NCBI GenBank assembly: GCA_964008075.1
Contig: CAXGAP010000035.1
Span: 1-13,601, forward strand
Direction: 5' to 3'
Length of the DNA stretch: 13,601 nt
Origin: UBA724 sp964008075
GTDB taxonomy: Bacteria > Bacteroidota > Bacteroidia > Flavobacteriales > Flavobacteriaceae
Position numbers and translations under genes: made by a program. The notes beneath the pieces are model-generated. The model was not told the origin of the DNA, did no database searches, and was given only the letters and a program-made list of their open reading frames with translations. Of the stretch, positions 6,249-13,545 are shown piece by piece (the stretch's first letter is position 1; each line of letters starts with the position of its first letter).

Positions 6249-7683
6249 CCTGACTGCTGCGAATCAATATCAAACCTAAAAAACACAATGCCCCATTGAG
6301 CGCTAGGATAAAGAATCCAAAGTCAAAATCATAGTTTGTTAAAGTCCATTGACTGATTAGGTATCCTACGATAGGAGTGCAAACAGCGACACATGGCACC
6401 CACCGATCGCGCACTTGAACCTTTGTTAACACACCCAAAGTATATAAGCCAAGGAGGGGTCCATAGGTGTAGCCTGCAAACTCAAATAATTTTGCAATCA
6501 CACTTTTATCAGAAATTAAATAATTAAATCCAAGAATCACAAGAATCAGCACCAGTGATACGAGGAGGTGAACTCGCTTGCGTGTGTGTTCTTGACGATC
6601 TGGTTGAAGTCTTTTTTCGATTTCGAGCAAATCGATGCTTATGCTTGTTGTGAGGGATGTCAAAGCACTGTCAGCACTGCTATATGCAGCTGCAATGAGC
6701 CCAAGAAGAAAAACAATTGATAGCCCAAGACCGAGCTCGGATTGGGTGGCGATGATAGGAAAGAGCCTGTCTCCTTGTGCATCAATCCCATTTGCCAATG
6801 CATAGGCAGTGAGTAAAGCCCCTAACATCAGAAATACAAAATTGACGATTGTCAATATGATGGTAAACCAAAACATATTTTTTTGCGCATCAGACAGACT
6901 TCTACACGCAAGATTCTTTTGCATCATGTCCTGATCAAGACCTGTCATAACAATGGCAATTAATGCACCAGACAAAAATTGTTTCCAAAAGAAATAAGGA
7001 CTTTTATAATCATCGAAGAAAAAGATTTGTGTATTGTCTTGTTGACCAAGCCATCCAAACAGATGCTCGATTTCTAGAGAGGCTGTAATGTAGTATAATG
7101 CTAGGCATAGGGCAATCAACATAAAAAGAGTTTGCAATACATCTGTCCAAATAATTGTTTTGATGCCAGACTTGTGTGTGTAAAGCCAAATCAGGGATAT
7201 GGTTACAATGACAGTACACCAAAAGGGAATCCCCATTTGTTCGAAAATAACCCACTGGAGTACACTTGCGACTAGATACAGGCGAAAGCTAGCACCAACG
7301 ATTCGTGACAAAACAAAAAAGGATGCCCCAGTTTTGTAGGTCTTTGCGCCAAATCGTGTAGATAGATAGGTGTAGATGGAAGTGAGTTTGTATTTATAAT
7401 AAATAGGCAAAAGGACAGTGCCAATGACAAAGTAGCCAACGATATAGCCCAAGACCATTTGGAAATAACTAAACCCTGTGTCTTCAACCCAACCAGGAAG
7501 AGAGATAAAGGTGACTCCAGAAAGGGAGGCGCCAATCATTCCAAAAGCCACGAGGTACCATGGAGCAGATCGGTTTGCGATAAAAAACGTTTGGTTGTCT
7601 TCTTTGCCTTTCGTCAAACGAGCAATGATCATCAACACGATGAAATATCCTAGAAGAATGGATAAAAGAAGATAACTGCTCAT
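6235..7683 (-). CDS. Sodium:solute symporter (SSS family)
   Basis: A 482-residue inner-membrane protein with about 13 hydrophobic segments, the normal size and topology for SSS carriers, which use the sodium gradient to import small solutes. The N-terminal region carries FIANRSAPWY and GASLSGVTFISLPG (51-64), matching the first core helix of the LeuT-type fold. GLIAAAYSSADSALTSLTT (328-346) is the SSS signature; its Ser pair corresponds to the Na2 sodium-site serines of vSGLT. TGLDQDMMQKNLACRS (247-262) is the conserved loop seen in SSS members of this type. The substrate (sugar, amino acid, vitamin or sialic acid) cannot be told. ATG 7683 lies 4 nt after a perfect TATCTTTG promoter box. The gene diverges from recR and converges on fabH with a 14-bp overlap, so its terminator, if any, lies within fabH. 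Confidence 0.93.
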   Translation of the reverse strand: MSSYLLLSILLGYFIVLMIIARLTKGKEDNQTFFIANRSAPWYLVAFGMIGASLSGVTFISLPGWVEDTGFSYFQMVLGYIVGYFVIGTVLLPIYYKYKLTSIYTYLSTRFGAKTYKTGASFFVLSRIVGASFRLYLVASVLQWVIFEQMGIPFWCTVIVTISLIWLYTHKSGIKTIIWTDVLQTLFMLIALCLALYYITASLEIEHLFGWLGQQDNTQIFFFDDYKSPYFFWKQFLSGALIAIVMTGLDQDMMQKNLACRSLSDAQKNMFWFTIILTIVNFVFLMLGALLTAYALANGIDAQGDRLFPIIATQSELGLGLSIVFLLGLIAAAYSSADSALTSLTTSISIDLLEIEKRLQPDRQEHTRKRVHLLVSLVLILVILGFNYLISDKSVIAKLFEFAGYTYGPLLGLYTLGVLTKVQVRDRWVPCVAVCTPIVGYLISQWTLTNYDFDFGFFILALNGALCFLGLILIRSSQATPT

Positions 7684-7687
7684 TTTT

Positions 7688-7719
7688 CAAAGATACTTGG
7701 ATTGCCTCATACTTTCAAA
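7688..7719 (-). promoter_or_regulatory. Promoter of the symporter gene, close to its start codon
   Basis: Reading the minus strand, TTTG (complement of 7716-7719), a 20-nt spacer and TATCTTTG (complement of 7688-7695) match the Bacteroidota consensus fully. Only AAAA separates the -7 box from the ATG, so the transcript should begin at or within a few bases of the start codon. Confidence 0.65.
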
Positions 7720-7731
7720 TGTTTACCTTTG
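7702..7731 (+). promoter_or_regulatory. Promoter of recR, close to its start codon
   Basis: TTG (7702-7704), a 19-nt spacer and TACCTTTG (7724-7731) match the Bacteroidota consensus TTG / TAnnTTTG. The box ends 5 nt before ATG 7737, predicting a leaderless or nearly leaderless mRNA. It interleaves with the symporter promoter on the other strand. Confidence 0.65.
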
Positions 7732-7736
7732 CCGCG

Positions 7737-8348
7737 ATGGAATATGCATCAAAGTTATTGCAACAAGCTGTTGATGAAATTTCACAGCTTCCTGGAATTG
7801 GACGACGTACCGCAATGCGACTCGTTTTGCATTTACTTCGTCAGCCTGAATCAATTAGCTTGGATTTGTCAGAAGCAATTCGACTTTTGAGAACAGAAAT
7901 CCAATACTGTCAATCATGTTTTAATGTTTCGGATCAGCCAACTTGTAGTCTATGTGCGAATCCCAAAAGAGATCGCCAATTGGTTTGTGTGGTCGAAGAT
8001 GTTCGTGATGTAATTGCGATCGAAAGTACGGCTCAATTTACTGGCCTCTACCATGTGTTGGGGGGTAAAATTTCGCCTCTAGATGGAATCGGCCCTCAAG
8101 AATTGAGAATCGATAGCTTGGTCAAAAAGGTGAAAGACGGTACAATAAAGGAAGTCATTTTGGCGTTGAGTAGTACAGTTGAAGGTGACACCACCAACTA
8201 TTATATTTACAAGCAGATTAGCTCATATGATGTTGAAATAACTGTACTTGCTAGAGGTGTTTCTGTTGGTGATGAGCTGGAATATACAGATGAAGTGTCA
8301 TTAGGAAGAAGTATCGTAAAAAGAATCCCATTCGATGGAACAATATAA
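7737..8348 (+). CDS. recR: Recombination mediator protein RecR
   Basis: A 203-residue DNA repair protein that works with RecO (and RecF) to load RecA at gaps. Domains in order: an N-terminal helix-hairpin-helix (LPGIGRRTAMRL, 18-29), a C4 zinc finger (Cys58, Cys61, Cys70, Cys73), a Toprim domain starting with VCVVED (83-88) and containing GGKISPLDGIGP (109-120), and a C-terminal part with the ALSSTVEGDTT motif and LARGVSVGDELEY. I chose ATG 7737 (MEYASKLL) over ATG 7719. The shorter form gives the usual RecR N-terminus, and a promoter -7 box lies inside the extension. It overlaps the downstream glycosyltransferase by 14 nt. RecR is confident. Confidence 0.96.
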   Translation: MEYASKLLQQAVDEISQLPGIGRRTAMRLVLHLLRQPESISLDLSEAIRLLRTEIQYCQSCFNVSDQPTCSLCANPKRDRQLVCVVEDVRDVIAIESTAQFTGLYHVLGGKISPLDGIGPQELRIDSLVKKVKDGTIKEVILALSSTVEGDTTNYYIYKQISSYDVEITVLARGVSVGDELEYTDEVSLGRSIVKRIPFDGTI

Positions 8349-9537
8349 ATCAATCGACCTTTCAGTCATCATTGTTAGTTACAATGTAGAGCACTTTTTA
8401 CATCTGTGTTTGGAAAGTGTTTATGCCGCGATCAATAACATCAATGCTGAGATCATTGTTATCGACAATGCATCTGCTGACAACAGCGTTGAAATGATGC
8501 GACAAAAATTCCCTTCAACACGTGTGATTTCCAACGTCGATAACCTAGGATTTGGAAAGGCAAATAACAAAGCTGCAAAACTTGCCAAAGGTCGCTATGT
8601 ATGTATACTTAATCCTGACACCATTGTTTCTCAAAAAACCTTTGAGGAATTTATACAATTCCATGACGAAAATCCTACAATTGGGATTTCAGGTCCTCAA
8701 ATGATTGATGGAACAGGGCAATTTTTATTGGAGTCCAAACGAGGGTTGCCAACAATAAAGGCGGCAGTGTTCAAGTCTTTGGGGCTTTTCAGATTTTCTT
8801 CTCGTTTTTTTGGGCAGTATTACAATTTAAGCCTTCCTCAAAATCAAAATGGCAAGACCGATGTGCTTGTAGGGGCATTTATGTTTATGCGCAAGCGTTT
8901 ATATGATCAACTTGAGGGGTTTGATGAAAACTTCTTTATGTATGGAGAAGATATTGACATCTCACATCGAAGTTTGAAGTTAGGATACACCAACTTTTAT
9001 TTTTCTCAATCCAAAGTGATTCATTTTAAAGGAGAGAGTACCCCAAAAAACAAAGCCTATGAAAAGCGATTTTTCAATGCGATGTCATATTACTACAACA
9101 AAAACTTCTCTCACAATTGGCTTTTAAATTCGATATTCACCACAGGGTCTTATTTGTTTAGTAAGTTTAAGAGGTTTGCGTCATCTAGACGAGATAAAAC
9201 CTCACCTATACTCGTAAATAATTGGACGTTGGTATCCAAAAACCCCAAGCTCTTCAAAAATGTAAAAATGAATATGTTTCCTAGCATCAAACACTGCCAA
9301 AATCTTCTCGAGGTCCTTCAAGTTAAGCCCAAAAAATTGATGGGAATTGTATTTGACATGCGCAGCATGCAATGGAGCGAGGTAATCAACTTTATGCAGG
9401 TTCATCAAACACGCTATGTTTATAAGTTTATTTCAGTTGATAACAAGCGAATTATTGGCAGCAGTGATGTGTTGTCTAGAGGGAGTGGAGCAGTCATTCC
9501 AAATACCAAAAAGAAATCGAAAACAAGCATTGTTTAA
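8335..9537 (+). CDS. Family 2 glycosyltransferase with an extra C-terminal domain
   Basis: A 400-residue protein. Residues 8-230 or so form a GT-A fold of family GT2: LSVIIVSYN at the N-terminus, VIDNASADNS as nucleotide-binding loop, DNLGFGKANN, and LNPDT as the acidic metal-binding motif, followed by GAFMFMRK, GFDENFFMYGEDIDISHR (the general-base region) and HFKGEST. This resembles rhamnosyltransferase WbbL-type enzymes that add sugars to surface glycans from nucleotide sugars. The last 90 or so residues (KPKKLMGIVFDM to RSGAVI-like text) form a separate segment that recalls the Rossmann-like part of polyprenyl glycosylphosphotransferases, including YKFISVDNKRIIGSSD. The frame overlaps the recR end by 14 nt, so translation is likely coupled, although RecR and a glycosyltransferase share no evident pathway. 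Donor and acceptor are unknown. Confidence 0.88.
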   Translation: MEQYKSIDLSVIIVSYNVEHFLHLCLESVYAAINNINAEIIVIDNASADNSVEMMRQKFPSTRVISNVDNLGFGKANNKAAKLAKGRYVCILNPDTIVSQKTFEEFIQFHDENPTIGISGPQMIDGTGQFLLESKRGLPTIKAAVFKSLGLFRFSSRFFGQYYNLSLPQNQNGKTDVLVGAFMFMRKRLYDQLEGFDENFFMYGEDIDISHRSLKLGYTNFYFSQSKVIHFKGESTPKNKAYEKRFFNAMSYYYNKNFSHNWLLNSIFTTGSYLFSKFKRFASSRRDKTSPILVNNWTLVSKNPKLFKNVKMNMFPSIKHCQNLLEVLQVKPKKLMGIVFDMRSMQWSEVINFMQVHQTRYVYKFISVDNKRIIGSSDVLSRGSGAVIPNTKKKSKTSIV

Positions 9538-9542
9538 ATTCG

Positions 9543-9550
9543 TAATTTTG
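9543..9550 (+). promoter_or_regulatory. Possible -7 promoter box of the E2 operon
   Basis: TAATTTTG matches TAnnTTTG and ends 4 nt before ATG 9555, the same placement seen at the symporter and recR starts. There is no TTG or TTTG 19-21 nt upstream, so this is a weak call. Confidence 0.35.
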
Positions 9551-9554
9551 CAGC

Positions 9555-10847
9555 ATGGCTGAGTACAAATTGTTACTACCTGCCATGGGAGAAAGTGTCG
9601 ATGAGGCAACAGTTACCCAATGGCTCAAAAACGAAGGTGATATCATCGCAGCAGATGATGCCGTTGTAGAAATTGCCACAGATAAAGTTGACTCTGAAGT
9701 CCCTTCTGAAATCTCTGGTAAACTTCTCCAAAAACTTGTTGAAGAAAACCAAGTTGTTCGTGTTGGAGAGCCATTGGCAATTATCGAAACAGATAAAGAT
9801 ATTCCCGAAGAATTAGCACAAGATGAAGCCTCAACTGAGGTTTCAGAAGATATCGAAGTCAAAGAAGATTTTTTAGAAAGCAAAGCAAAAGAAATCCTAG
9901 CCCCAGCCCCTTCAGTCGAACAGTCACAAACTGGGGATATTTACTTTTCTCCACTAGTCAAAAGCATCGCTAAAGAAGAAGGGATTTCAGATGCCGAGTT
10001 ATATCAAATAAAGGGTACTGGAAAAAATGGTCGAGTAACCAAAAAGGATATACTCAACCATCTAAAGTCTCGTCAATCGCAACCCAAGCAATCGCTAACC
10101 CCACCTCCTGCTACGACTACAATCGCTAGTAATATTGGAAAAGGTGAAGTGAGAGACATGTCTCGAATGGAGCAACTGATTGCCGAGCATATGCACAAAA
10201 GTATACATACGTCTGCGCATGTACAATCTTTTATCGAAGTTGATGTTACAGATTTATGGGATTGGCGTGAGGGCATCAAGCAATCTTTTCTACAAAGAGA
10301 AGGAGAAAAAATCACATTTACGCCGATTTTCATGATGCTTACTGCTCAAGTACTTCGTGATTTTCCTTTGCTAAATTCGTCTTTGAGTGGAAACAAAATT
10401 ATTCAAAAGATGGATATCAACTTGGGTATGGCAACTGCGCTCGAAGACGGAAATCTTATTGTTCCAGTCATAAAAAATTCAGATCAATTGAGTTTGGTTG
10501 GATTCACCAAAAGAGTAAATGACTTAGCCAAACGTGCCAGAACAGGAACCCTCTCTCCAGATGATGTTACTGATGGAACATACACAGTGACCAACGTAGG
10601 CATGTTTGATAGCTTGATGGGAACACCTATTATCAATCAGCCACAAGTTGGTATTCTCGCATTGGGCGCGATTCGAAAAGTACCAGCTGTTGTCGAAACA
10701 GACAAAGGAGATTTCATTGGCATTCGTCGAAAAATGATTCTCTCTCACAGTTATGATCATCGCATAGTCAATGGAGCCATGGGCGGCCTGTTTATCAAAG
10801 AGTTAAAAAACAAAATAGAGAACTGGGACACCTCACAACAAGTATAA
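9555..10847 (+). CDS. 2-oxo acid dehydrogenase complex E2 (dihydrolipoamide acyltransferase)
   Basis: A 430-residue E2 core subunit that passes acyl groups from a lipoyl arm to CoA. Domains in order: one lipoyl domain (1-80) with the lipoylated Lys44 in IATDKVDSEVPSE, a flexible linker, a peripheral subunit-binding domain (130-168, YFSPLVKSIAKEEG to GKNGRVTKKDIL), a Thr/Pro-rich linker, and the catalytic domain (197-427). The active-site motif reads DHRIVNGA: His402 is present, but the residue normally Asp in the DHRxxDG motif is Asn406. The single lipoyl domain and the phrase NQPQVGILALGAIRK resemble flavobacterial branched-chain 2-oxo acid dehydrogenase E2, but acetyl or succinyl forms cannot be excluded. 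No E1 or E3 gene lies in the window. The start follows the glycosyltransferase stop by 17 nt, and the next gene begins 1 nt after its stop, so it leads a four-gene unit. Confidence 0.93.
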   Translation: MAEYKLLLPAMGESVDEATVTQWLKNEGDIIAADDAVVEIATDKVDSEVPSEISGKLLQKLVEENQVVRVGEPLAIIETDKDIPEELAQDEASTEVSEDIEVKEDFLESKAKEILAPAPSVEQSQTGDIYFSPLVKSIAKEEGISDAELYQIKGTGKNGRVTKKDILNHLKSRQSQPKQSLTPPPATTTIASNIGKGEVRDMSRMEQLIAEHMHKSIHTSAHVQSFIEVDVTDLWDWREGIKQSFLQREGEKITFTPIFMMLTAQVLRDFPLLNSSLSGNKIIQKMDINLGMATALEDGNLIVPVIKNSDQLSLVGFTKRVNDLAKRARTGTLSPDDVTDGTYTVTNVGMFDSLMGTPIINQPQVGILALGAIRKVPAVVETDKGDFIGIRRKMILSHSYDHRIVNGAMGGLFIKELKNKIENWDTSQQV

Positions 10848-10848
10848 T

Positions 10849-11622
10849 ATGCAACTGCAATTAAAACGACCAATTTGTTTCTTCGATCTTGAAACTACTG
10901 GTGTCAACATCGCAAAAGATCGAATTGTTGAAATCTCTATCCTAAAAGCCTTTCCAGATGGTTCTGAGAAAGATAAGACTTGGTTGGTTAACCCAGAAAT
11001 GCCTATTCCTGCAGAGGCTACAGCAGTGCATGGCATTACAAATGAAAAGGTAGCTGATGAGCCAACATTTAAAGAAGTTTCGGCTGAAATATACAGTTGG
11101 TTTAAAGGCTCAGATCTAGCAGGTTATAACTCTGATAGGTTTGATATCCCCTTGCTTGCAGAGGAAATGCTTCGTGCCGAAATAGATGTTGATTTTAAAA
11201 AGCATAAATCAATTGATGTGCAAACGATTTTTCACAAAATGGAGCAGCGAACCCTTACTGCTGCATATAAATTTTATTGTGCAAAAGACCTTGAAAATGC
11301 ACACAGCGCTAGCGCTGATACCAAAGCGACTTTTGAGGTGCTCAAAGCCCAAATTGATCATTACGAAGACTTGGAGAACGATGTGGACATGCTTAGTCAG
11401 TTTACCACACGACACAGCAGTGTAGATTTTGCAGGGTATATTCGAAGGAATAAAGAAAACGAGCCTATTTTTGGTTTTGGAAAACACAAAGGAAAAAAAG
11501 TTGTTGAAGTTCTTCAGCGTGAACCAGGATATTTTGGATGGCTAATGGAAGCAGATTTTCCCTTATATACCAAAAAGGTTCTCACTGCGATTCGTCTCAA
11601 CACTTTAAACAGTGGGTCATGA
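10849..11622 (+). CDS. 3'-5' exonuclease, DnaQ-like with ExoX-type C-terminal domain
   Basis: A 257-residue DEDDh exonuclease. The N-terminal domain holds FDLETTG with Asp13 and Glu15, the second motif NSDRFDIPLL with Asp99, and the third motif AHSASADTKAT with His152 and Asp157. These are all the metal and catalytic positions of the DnaQ superfamily. Residues 207-245 (FGFGKHKGKKVVEV, then PGYFGWLMEADFP) match the small C-terminal domain of ExoX-like exonucleases. This suggests a stand-alone repair or DNA turnover enzyme rather than the polymerase III epsilon subunit, which would have a beta-clamp and alpha-binding tail. It starts 1 nt after the E2 stop, and its TGA overlaps the next ATG (ATGA). 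The exonuclease call is firm; whether it acts on DNA or RNA in the cell is unknown. Confidence 0.92.
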   Translation: MQLQLKRPICFFDLETTGVNIAKDRIVEISILKAFPDGSEKDKTWLVNPEMPIPAEATAVHGITNEKVADEPTFKEVSAEIYSWFKGSDLAGYNSDRFDIPLLAEEMLRAEIDVDFKKHKSIDVQTIFHKMEQRTLTAAYKFYCAKDLENAHSASADTKATFEVLKAQIDHYEDLENDVDMLSQFTTRHSSVDFAGYIRRNKENEPIFGFGKHKGKKVVEVLQREPGYFGWLMEADFPLYTKKVLTAIRLNTLNSGS

Positions 11623-12230
11623 AGCTTATATGTGTTGGACGTAACTACGCTAAACATATAGAAGAGCTTAACAACGATCGGCCTGATGCGCCAGTCATTT
11701 TTATGAAGCCTGATTCATGTTTGGGTCAAAAAGGGCAGCCATTTTTCATGCCTGACTTCTCCAACGAAATTCATCACGAAGTGGAGGTTCTTGTGAAAAT
11801 CAACAGAATTGGTAAGCATATACAAACCAAATTTGCACACAAGTACTACAGCGAAATAGGGTTGGGGTTGGACTTCACTGCGCGAGATGTGCAGCTCGAT
11901 CTCAAGAGCAAAGGACTTCCTTGGGAAAAAGCAAAGTCTTTTGATGGTGCCGCATACATTGGCAATTGGTATGATAAGTCTCAATTTTCAGACCTGAACA
12001 ACCTTAGCTTTCAGTTGACTAAAAACGATGATGTTGTGCAAAAAGACACAACTGCCAATATGATTTGGAAAATTGATGAAATCATCAGCTATGTTTCGCG
12101 TTATTTTACCCTAAAAATTGGTGATATATTGTTTACAGGAACACCTGCGGGAGTAGGTCGTGTAGAGAGGGGAGACATACTTACAGGACATTTGGAAGGA
12201 GAACAAGCATTTATGCTCAATATCAAATAA
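11619..12230 (+). CDS. Fumarylacetoacetate hydrolase (FAH) family protein, FAHD1-like
   Basis: A 203-residue single-domain FAH enzyme. Members cleave or tautomerize acylpyruvates, oxaloacetate or fumarylpyruvate with a divalent metal. N-terminal KLICVGRNYAKHIEEL, the FMKPDS strand and HHEVEV (52-57) are typical, with Glu54, Glu56 and Asp85 (GLDFTARD) as the likely metal ligands. WEKAKSFDGAAYIG and TGTPAGVG are also conserved. The size and motifs fit the short FAHD1/acylpyruvase type better than long FAA hydrolase. I chose ATG 11619, which overlaps the exonuclease stop as ATGA; the longer frame from 11538 only extends into the exonuclease. It ends in TAATG, sharing one base with the cinA start. 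The substrate here is inferred, and a metabolite-repair role (oxaloacetate tautomer or acylpyruvate clean-up) is plausible. Confidence 0.9.
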   Translation: MKLICVGRNYAKHIEELNNDRPDAPVIFMKPDSCLGQKGQPFFMPDFSNEIHHEVEVLVKINRIGKHIQTKFAHKYYSEIGLGLDFTARDVQLDLKSKGLPWEKAKSFDGAAYIGNWYDKSQFSDLNNLSFQLTKNDDVVQKDTTANMIWKIDEIISYVSRYFTLKIGDILFTGTPAGVGRVERGDILTGHLEGEQAFMLNIK

Positions 12231-13471
12231 TGCAAGCAGAAATTATAACAATTGGCGATGAAATTCTGATTGGTCAGATTGTTGACTCAAACTCTGCATT
12301 TCTTGCCAAATCACTCAACAAAATTGGCATTGAGGTTTCTCAGATCACCTCAGTTTCTGATCAGGAACAGGCGATTATCAATGCGATGGAAACTGCCCAA
12401 AAGCGTGTTTCACTTGTGCTGCTTACAGGGGGTTTAGGTCCTACCAAAGACGATATTACTAAAACTTCTTTTTGTAAATTTTTTGATGACCATTTGGTAC
12501 ACAACCAAGATGTTTTGGATCATATTGAAAAACTTTTTGCGCAATATGTGAATGTCCCAATCAACGATCTCAATCGAGCGCAAGCAATGCTGCCTTCCAA
12601 GGCTGTTATTTTGGAGAATCGATTTGGCACAGCAGTTGGTATGTGGATGGAAAAAAACACAACTGTTTTTGTTGCTCTGCCAGGTGTTCCCTACGAAATG
12701 AAGAGCATCACTGACACTCAACTCATTCCCAAGCTTAAAACTCATTTTAAACGACCTGTGTTGATTCATAAAACCATCATGACTTATGGTTGGGGTGAGA
12801 GTCGCATTGCAGAGGTGATTCATGATTGGGAGGCAGCATTGCCTTCTCACATCAAACTCGCATATCTTCCCAATTTGGGTCGGGTGAGATTGCGCTTAAC
12901 TTCAAGAGGAGAAAATGAAGACCAACTCCAAAAAGAGGTTGATCAACAGTTTGAGGGTCTTTATCCATTGATTGGTGATATCATCACTGGCTTTGAGGAA
13001 GATCGCCCAATTGAGGCACAAATTGGAAGAATATTGACTGATAAACAGTTATCAGTTGCAGTAGCTGAAAGCTGTACTGGTGGTCGTATCGCTGCCTTGC
13101 TATCGTCTATCCCTGGTGCATCTGCCTATTTTTTTGGGGGTATTGTTGCTTATAAAACATCAGTCAAGAGCAAAGTTTTGGGGGTGTCAGAGGAACTGAT
13201 TTCGAGTCACTCTGTCGTGAGTGAGGAGGTTGCATTGGCAATGGCCAAAGGGGTTCGAAAACAGATGAAAAGCGATTATGCTATCGCAACCACTGGCAAT
13301 GCTGGTCCTACCAAAGGCGATTCTGATGTTGAGGTTGGAACTGTTTGTATAGCTTTAGTCGGCCCCGATTTTGAAAGGGTAGAATCTTATAATTTTGGAA
13401 AAAACAGAGAAAAAACAGTCCAAAAGGCAGTCAATAAGGCACTTGAGCTCGCAAGAAAAATGCTGATGTAG
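12230..13471 (+). CDS. cinA: CinA family protein: MoaB-like domain plus NMN deamidase domain
   Basis: A 413-residue two-domain protein, full length for CinA. The N-terminal part (1-170) is a molybdopterin-binding MoaB-type domain: IITIGDEILIGQIVDSNS and LLTGGLGPTKDD, a fold shared with ADP-ribose pyrophosphatase-type CinA. A middle segment follows. The C-terminal part (about 255-410) is the PncC-like nicotinamide mononucleotide deamidase: VAESCTGGRIAALLSS with the active-site Ser in AESCTGG, FFGGIVAYKTSVKSKVLGV, and TGNAGPTKGDSDVEVGTV. The protein is expected to deamidate NMN in pyridine nucleotide salvage and may hydrolyse ADP-ribose; the competence link is historical and not shown here. The start shares one base with the FAH stop (TAATG), so it is the last gene of the E2 unit. 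No terminator hairpin is evident before the next promoter. Confidence 0.95.
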   Translation: MQAEIITIGDEILIGQIVDSNSAFLAKSLNKIGIEVSQITSVSDQEQAIINAMETAQKRVSLVLLTGGLGPTKDDITKTSFCKFFDDHLVHNQDVLDHIEKLFAQYVNVPINDLNRAQAMLPSKAVILENRFGTAVGMWMEKNTTVFVALPGVPYEMKSITDTQLIPKLKTHFKRPVLIHKTIMTYGWGESRIAEVIHDWEAALPSHIKLAYLPNLGRVRLRLTSRGENEDQLQKEVDQQFEGLYPLIGDIITGFEEDRPIEAQIGRILTDKQLSVAVAESCTGGRIAALLSSIPGASAYFFGGIVAYKTSVKSKVLGVSEELISSHSVVSEEVALAMAKGVRKQMKSDYAIATTGNAGPTKGDSDVEVGTVCIALVGPDFERVESYNFGKNREKTVQKAVNKALELARKMLM

Positions 13472-13484
13472 AGAGTAAAAAACA

Positions 13485-13516
13485 TTTGTTTGTACGTTAA
13501 AAATATCGTTTATTTG
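13485..13516 (+). promoter_or_regulatory. Promoter of rpmB
   Basis: TTTG (13485-13488), a 20-nt spacer and TTTATTTG (13509-13516) match the Bacteroidota promoter consensus with one mismatch in the -7 box. It would give a 5' leader of about 25 nt before ATG 13546. This is the longer, conventional spacing, unlike symporter and recR. Confidence 0.5.
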
Positions 13517-13545
13517 CACTCCGATTACAAAAATCAATTTTTGCA

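Noticed and set aside
7719..7736. Longer recR start at ATG 7719 (MFTFAA...)
   Set aside because: The extension covers a promoter -7 box at 7724-7731 and lacks similarity to normal RecR N-termini; ATG 7737 gives the usual start.
11538..11618. Longer start for the FAH-family gene at 11538
   Set aside because: It lies inside the exonuclease C-terminal domain in another frame, and the FAH fold begins at MKLICVGRNY (11619), which overlaps the stop as ATGA.
12434..12850. 138-codon minus-strand frame inside cinA, and other long antisense frames at 939-1238 and 9494-9883
   Set aside because: All are antisense shadows of well-supported genes, with Cys/His/Ser-rich sequences typical of off-frame translation.
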